Shown here: piece by piece, positions 34,842 to 38,746 of the stretch
Layout of the letters: every line of letters begins with the position of its first letter
How positions within the stretch are numbered: position 1 is the stretch's first letter
From: Dyella sp. EPa41
GTDB lineage: Bacteria > Pseudomonadota > Gammaproteobacteria > Xanthomonadales > Rhodanobacteraceae
NCBI RefSeq assembly: GCF_016586165.1
Contig: NZ_BCPR01000042.1
Coordinates: 1-38,746, forward strand
Direction of reading: 5' to 3'
DNA: 38,746 nt
Notes under the pieces: model-generated
Databases searched by the model: none
Told to the model about the DNA's origin: nothing
The model's input: the letters and a program-made list of their open reading frames with translations, nothing else
Translations under genes and position numbers: made by a program

Positions 34842-36827
34842 ATGAGCAAGGCCGGTCTGGCGCAGTTCCAACAGGTGTTCATCGAAGAGAGTCTGGAAGG
34901 ACTCGACACGATGGAGTCGTCGCTGCTCGCGCTCGACAACGGCGGTGATGGGGAGCTGGTGCACACCATTTTCCGCGCGGCGCATTCGATCAAGGGCGGC
35001 GCGGCGACCTTCGGTTTCCCGGAGATCTCCTCGTTCACCCACGAGGCCGAGTCGCTGCTGGACGAGGTGCGCAGCGGCAAGCGCGCCATCGACGCCGCCA
35101 TCATCGAAGTGATGCTGCGCGCGGTGGACTGCCTGCGCGGCATGTTCGCCCGCGCCCAGGCCGGTTCGCCGCTCAACGATGCCGTCGCCGAGAGCCTGCG
35201 CAACGAACTCGCGGCCCTGATGGGCCGGGGTGCGCCCGCCGGCGGCGTGCAGGCGCGGCGCAACGTGGACCAGGCCGATGCCTGGACCATCCGCTTCCGT
35301 CCGCATGCGGGCATGCTCGCGGGCGGCAACGAGCCGCTGCGCCTGATCCGCGAACTCGCCGGTATCGGCGAGCTCACGGTGACGCCCGAACTGGATCGCG
35401 TGCCCGAATTCGCCAAGCTCGAACCCACCGAGTGCCACCTGGGCTGGACCATCGAACTGAAGGGTCCGGCCAAGCGCGCCGACATCGCCGGCGTGTTCGA
35501 CTGGGTGGAGGGCGAGTGCGATCTCGCCATCGAGGCGAAGCACGTCGTGGCCGAGGTGGCGCCGGCGGCCGCCGCAACGCCTGCCGCGCCCGCCGCCAGC
35601 GTCGCCGATGCCGGCGCGGTGCGCGCGCAGCGCGAAGCCAGCGCGGAATCCAGTTCGGTACGCGTGTCGATCGACAAGATCGACGGGCTGATCAACCTGG
35701 TGGGCGAGCTGGTGATCACCCAGTCCATGCTCGACACCTTCCGCGAGGGCGGGATCGATGCCGCCCGCATGGCCGTCCTCGAACAGGGCCTGGCCCAGCT
35801 GGCGCGACACACGCGCGAGCTGCAGGAAAGCGTCATGGGCATCCGCATGCTGCCCATCGCCTCCGTGTTCAACCGTTTCCCGCGCATGGTGCGCGACATC
35901 AGCCAGAAGCTCGGCAAGCAGGTGAAGCTGGAGCTGGTGGGCGAGCAGACCGAGCTGGACAAGACGGTGCTGGAGAAGATCGGCGATCCGATGGTGCACC
36001 TCGTGCGCAACGCGATCGACCATGGCCTGGAGACGCCGGACAAGCGCCGCGCCGCGGGCAAGGGCGACACCGGCACGCTGACGCTGGCCGCCTCGCACCG
36101 TGGTGGCAACATCGTGGTGGAAGTGTCCGACGACGGCGCGGGCCTCAACCGCGACGCCATCGTGGCCAAGGCGGTGCAGCGTGGCCTGGTCGCCAGCGGC
36201 GAAGGCATGAGCGATGACGCCGTGGCCGAGCTGATCTTCCAGCCGGGCTTCTCCACCGCGGCCGTCACCACCGATCTTTCCGGCCGTGGCGTGGGCATGG
36301 ACGTGGTTCGCCGCAACGTGGCCGACCTCGGCGGCACCGTCACCATCCGCAGCACGCAGGGCAAGGGCAGCGTATTCACCATCACCCTGCCGCTGACACT
36401 GGCGATCATCGATGGCCTCACCGCCGCCGTGGGCGACGAGCGCTACATCGTGCCGCTGGTGTCCATCGTGGAGTCGGTGCAGCTGAAGGCCGAGGCCGTG
36501 CGCAGCGTGGCCGGCGGCGGCGAGCTGTTCCGCTTCCGCGGCGAATACCTGCCGGTGATCCGACTGCATGACGTGTTCGGTTGCGGCGAGGCGATCCAGG
36601 CCATCGACGAAGGCCTGATGGTCGTGGTCGAAGGCGAGGGTACCCGCGTGGGCCTGTTTGTCGATGGCCTTATCGGCCAGCAGCAGGCGGTGGTGAAATC
36701 GCTCGAGGCGAACTATCGCCGCGTGCAGGGCATTTCCGGCGCCACCATCCTCGCCGATGGCTCGGTGGCGCTGATCGTGGATATCGCTGGCCTCGTGCGC
36801 CTGCAGAGTCGACGCAAGGCGGCCTGA
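34842..36827 (+). CDS. cheA: Chemotaxis histidine kinase CheA
   Basis: A 661-aa cytoplasmic kinase. P1/Hpt with phosphorylated H48 (FRAAHSIKGG), a P2-like CheY/CheB-binding segment (about 145-230, AWTIRFRPHAGML...LGWTIELKG), an Ala/Pro linker, P3 dimerisation (about 268-330), P4 kinase with N-box HLVRNAIDHGLE (about 386-397), G1 DDGAGL (about 430) and G2 GRGVGMD (about 481), and a CheW-like P5 from about 528. It should take signals from the chemoreceptor encoded next and pass phosphate to CheY. The ribosome binding site is modest. No cheW, cheR or cheB is visible before the window ends. Confidence 0.95.
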   Translation: MSKAGLAQFQQVFIEESLEGLDTMESSLLALDNGGDGELVHTIFRAAHSIKGGAATFGFPEISSFTHEAESLLDEVRSGKRAIDAAIIEVMLRAVDCLRGMFARAQAGSPLNDAVAESLRNELAALMGRGAPAGGVQARRNVDQADAWTIRFRPHAGMLAGGNEPLRLIRELAGIGELTVTPELDRVPEFAKLEPTECHLGWTIELKGPAKRADIAGVFDWVEGECDLAIEAKHVVAEVAPAAAATPAAPAASVADAGAVRAQREASAESSSVRVSIDKIDGLINLVGELVITQSMLDTFREGGIDAARMAVLEQGLAQLARHTRELQESVMGIRMLPIASVFNRFPRMVRDISQKLGKQVKLELVGEQTELDKTVLEKIGDPMVHLVRNAIDHGLETPDKRRAAGKGDTGTLTLAASHRGGNIVVEVSDDGAGLNRDAIVAKAVQRGLVASGEGMSDDAVAELIFQPGFSTAAVTTDLSGRGVGMDVVRRNVADLGGTVTIRSTQGKGSVFTITLPLTLAIIDGLTAAVGDERYIVPLVSIVESVQLKAEAVRSVAGGGELFRFRGEYLPVIRLHDVFGCGEAIQAIDEGLMVVVEGEGTRVGLFVDGLIGQQQAVVKSLEANYRRVQGISGATILADGSVALIVDIAGLVRLQSRRKAA

Positions 36828-37004
36828 CCCAGGCCTGGTCTTCCACGGCGATGCCGATGTCGATCGGCGTCGCCGCCCCGGACAAACCCGGACAAGTCGC
36901 GACAGGAAGCCGCGGCCGCTGGCTTGCGGCCAGCGAATGGCAGTGCAGGGAATGAATCCGGGCCATCGCAGAACCGCCCATTTCATTTCTGAAGGTTGCA
37001 GACC

Positions 37005-38687
37005 ATGACATCGCCGCTTCGTTACCTCGATCAACTCAGCCTTGCCGCGAAGGTGTGGCTGGTCATCGCCTTCGTGGTGGCGGGGTTGGCGGCGCTCACC
37101 GTCGTGTCCGCGCTCGACAGCCGTCGCCTGCAGATGGCGGCCCGTGTCAGCGCGCTCAGCGATGAAGTGAACACGGCCATCTCCTTGCTCGACAGCTATC
37201 ACGCGCGCGCCCTTGCCGGCGAAATGACCGACGAAGAGGCCAGGAAGCGCGGCCTGGCCGCCGTGGCGAAGCTGCGCTGGAACAAGGGCGCCGGCTACGT
37301 GTTCGCGTTCGATTCGAACTTCATCATGCAGATGCATCCCATCATGCCCAAGCGCGTGGGCATGACGATTCGCGACGAGGCGGATTCGCAAGGCACCTTC
37401 ATGTATCGCCACATGATGGAAGCCGACCAGCGCGACGGCTTTGGCGCGACCGAATACATGTGGCCGATGCCGGGCGGCAAGCAGGACGAGCACAAGATCA
37501 CCTATACCACCTGGTACAAGCCGTGGGACCTACACGTGGCCTCCGGTGCGTACTTCGTGGACATCAACGCGCAGTTCCGTCACGCACTGATGATCAGCCT
37601 GCTGGAAGCGGCGCTGGTTGGCCTGCTGGTGATCGGCGTGGTGTGGCGCTCGATGCGCAGCATCCGCCAGAGCATCGGCGGCGAACCGGCCTTCGCGCTG
37701 GCGATGGCCGCGCGCATCGCCGACGGCGACCTGGCCGGACACGGCGACGTGCACTTCCGGGAGGGCAGCATGCTGCACGCGCTGGAGCGCATGCGCACCA
37801 AGCTGGTGGAGATCGTGAGCGAAGTGCAGCAGGGCTCGCAGATCGTCTCGACGGCGGCGCAGGAGATCTCGCGCGGCAACGACGATCTCTCGCATCGCAC
37901 GCAGGAGCAGGCTTCCAGCCTCGAAGAGACGGCGGCATCGATGGAAGAGATGACCTCCATCGTGCGCCAGAGCGCCGACAACGCCAGCCACGCCGACCAG
38001 CTCGCCCGCAGCGCGCGGACGCAGGCCGAGCGCGGTGGCGAGGTGGCCGAGCGCACCAGTGGGGCCATGCGTGAGATCGAGGCGGCCAGCCGCCAGATCA
38101 CCGAGATCGTCAGCCTGATCGACGAGATCGCCTTCCAGACCAACCTGCTGGCGTTGAACGCCGCGGTGGAAGCGGCGCGTGCCGGCGAGCAGGGCCGCGG
38201 CTTCGCCGTGGTCGCTACCGAAGTGCGCCACCTCGCCCAGCGGAGCGCAGGCGCGGCCAAGGAGATCAAGGCGCTGATCGGCGACACCGTGGAGAAGGTG
38301 CAGGCCGGTTCGGTACTGGTGGACGAGTCCGGCCAGGTATTGGCAGGCATCGTGCAGAGCGTGAAACAGGTGACCGACATCGTGGCCGAGATCGCCGCGG
38401 CCAGCCAGGAGCAGTCTTCCGGCATCGACCAGGTCAACCGCGCCGTGATGCAGATGGACGAGGTGACCCAGCAGAACGCCGCCTTGGTGGAAGAGGCGGC
38501 CGCGGCAGCCCGCGCCATGCAGGAGCAGGCCGACGAGCTGGAGCGTCAGATCCGCTACTTCCGGCTGCAGGAGGGCGCTGCGAAGACCGCACCGGCTCGA
38601 CCGGCCCGGTCACGCCTGCCGGCACCGGGCGCCGCCCCGAAGGCCGCACCCCAGCTGGCCACGGCCGGCGGCTGGGCGGAGTTCTAG
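37005..38687 (+). CDS. Methyl-accepting chemotaxis protein with single Cache sensor
   Basis: A 560-aa inner-membrane chemoreceptor. A membrane segment (about 17-37), a periplasmic single Cache domain (about 40-190, [16 protein letters not shown]...[14 protein letters not shown]), a second membrane segment (about 195-215), a HAMP-like region and the signalling domain (about 265-520). The highly conserved tip [31 protein letters not shown] is intact. Methylatable Gln/Glu pairs are visible ([17 protein letters not shown]). The C-terminal GWAEF fits the xWxxF docking peptide for CheR/CheB. The start at 37005 has GAAGG nine bases upstream. The Cache family suggests small organic acids as ligands; the true ligand is unknown. 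Confidence 0.93.
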   Translation: MTSPLRYLDQLSLAAKVWLVIAFVVAGLAALTVVSALDSRRLQMAARVSALSDEVNTAISLLDSYHARALAGEMTDEEARKRGLAAVAKLRWNKGAGYVFAFDSNFIMQMHPIMPKRVGMTIRDEADSQGTFMYRHMMEADQRDGFGATEYMWPMPGGKQDEHKITYTTWYKPWDLHVASGAYFVDINAQFRHALMISLLEAALVGLLVIGVVWRSMRSIRQSIGGEPAFALAMAARIADGDLAGHGDVHFREGSMLHALERMRTKLVEIVSEVQQGSQIVSTAAQEISRGNDDLSHRTQEQASSLEETAASMEEMTSIVRQSADNASHADQLARSARTQAERGGEVAERTSGAMREIEAASRQITEIVSLIDEIAFQTNLLALNAAVEAARAGEQGRGFAVVATEVRHLAQRSAGAAKEIKALIGDTVEKVQAGSVLVDESGQVLAGIVQSVKQVTDIVAEIAAASQEQSSGIDQVNRAVMQMDEVTQQNAALVEEAAAAARAMQEQADELERQIRYFRLQEGAAKTAPARPARSRLPAPGAAPKAAPQLATAGGWAEF

Positions 38688-38708
38688 GCAAAAAAAAACA
38701 CGCCCCCT

Positions 38709-38746
38709 TGTGGGAGCGCACCCTGTGCGCGAGCGCGCGCGCGCGC
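38709..38746 (+). repeat. Palindromic extragenic (REP-like) repeat, copy 4, running into a GC run at the window edge
   Basis: The unit TGTGGGAGCGCACCCTGTGC followed by GCGAGCGC matches copy 1 (23534) with three changes over 28 bases, then becomes an alternating GC run to the end of the window. It starts 22 bases after the chemoreceptor stop. Confidence 0.75.

Overview
The window is GC-rich DNA with tightly packed genes on both strands. It looks like the chromosome of a gammaproteobacterium of the Xanthomonadales, most likely Rhodanobacteraceae (Luteibacter/Dyella type). This rests on family resemblance: secreted sedolisin and subtilisin proteases, a four-cysteine FNR, a polar-flagellum type fliK plus cheA/MCP locus, and 'TGTAGGAGCGCACCC' type palindromic repeats. 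The species cannot be named from the sequence alone.

Layout. (1) 1-11.9 kb, metabolic, stress and redox region: end of a PA2169-type four-helix-bundle gene, zwf, an unrecognised protein, an orphan receiver protein, a SulP anion transporter, an 80-aa unknown protein with a sigma-54-type promoter, an Nramp-like metal transporter, a zinc alcohol dehydrogenase, a universal stress protein, an FNR-type regulator, a GNAT acetyltransferase, a CBS-CBS-BON protein and a small membrane protein. Inverted repeats of FNR/Anr type (TTGAC-N4-GTCAG or TTGAC-N4-ATCAC) lie before zwf, between usp and fnr, and before the GNAT gene, so an oxygen-responsive circuit is plausible. (2) 12-14.5 kb: a LysR regulator divergent from a ydbC-type aldo/keto reductase, then an SRPBCC protein. 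(3) 14.6-26.4 kb, envelope and secretion region: an outer-membrane barrel protein and a secreted protein with a highly charged tail, an RcnB-like protein, an S53 sedolisin, a dodecin, a large secreted protein of unknown function, an S8 subtilisin, palindromic repeats, a ClpP-fold protein lacking its catalytic residues, and a secreted S33-type hydrolase with a near-consensus sigma-54 promoter. (4) 26.6-31.1 kb: an eroded receiver gene whose stop overlaps (ATGA) the start of a 1388-aa hybrid histidine kinase. (5) 31.4-32.3 kb: an outer-membrane protein of the phenol/MetA-degradation type, preceded by a nested 70-bp dyad. (6) 32.3-38.7 kb, motility: fliK and an FlhB-tail protein on the minus strand; STAS protein, cheY, cheA and a methyl-accepting chemotaxis protein on the plus strand behind an exact FliA (sigma-28) promoter.

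The most promising undescribed signal is regulatory. The 10-bp core TGTCCGCGGA occurs three times upstream of two sigma-54-type promoters 19 kb apart (before the 80-aa gene at 5966 and the hydrolase at 25250). This suggests one enhancer-binding protein regulon that includes an uncharacterised small protein. Other points of interest are the altered recognition helix of the FNR protein together with its unusual candidate boxes, the nested dyad at 31211-31280 with a related motif at 3848, the catalytically dead ClpP-like protein, and the vestigial receiver translationally coupled to the hybrid kinase.
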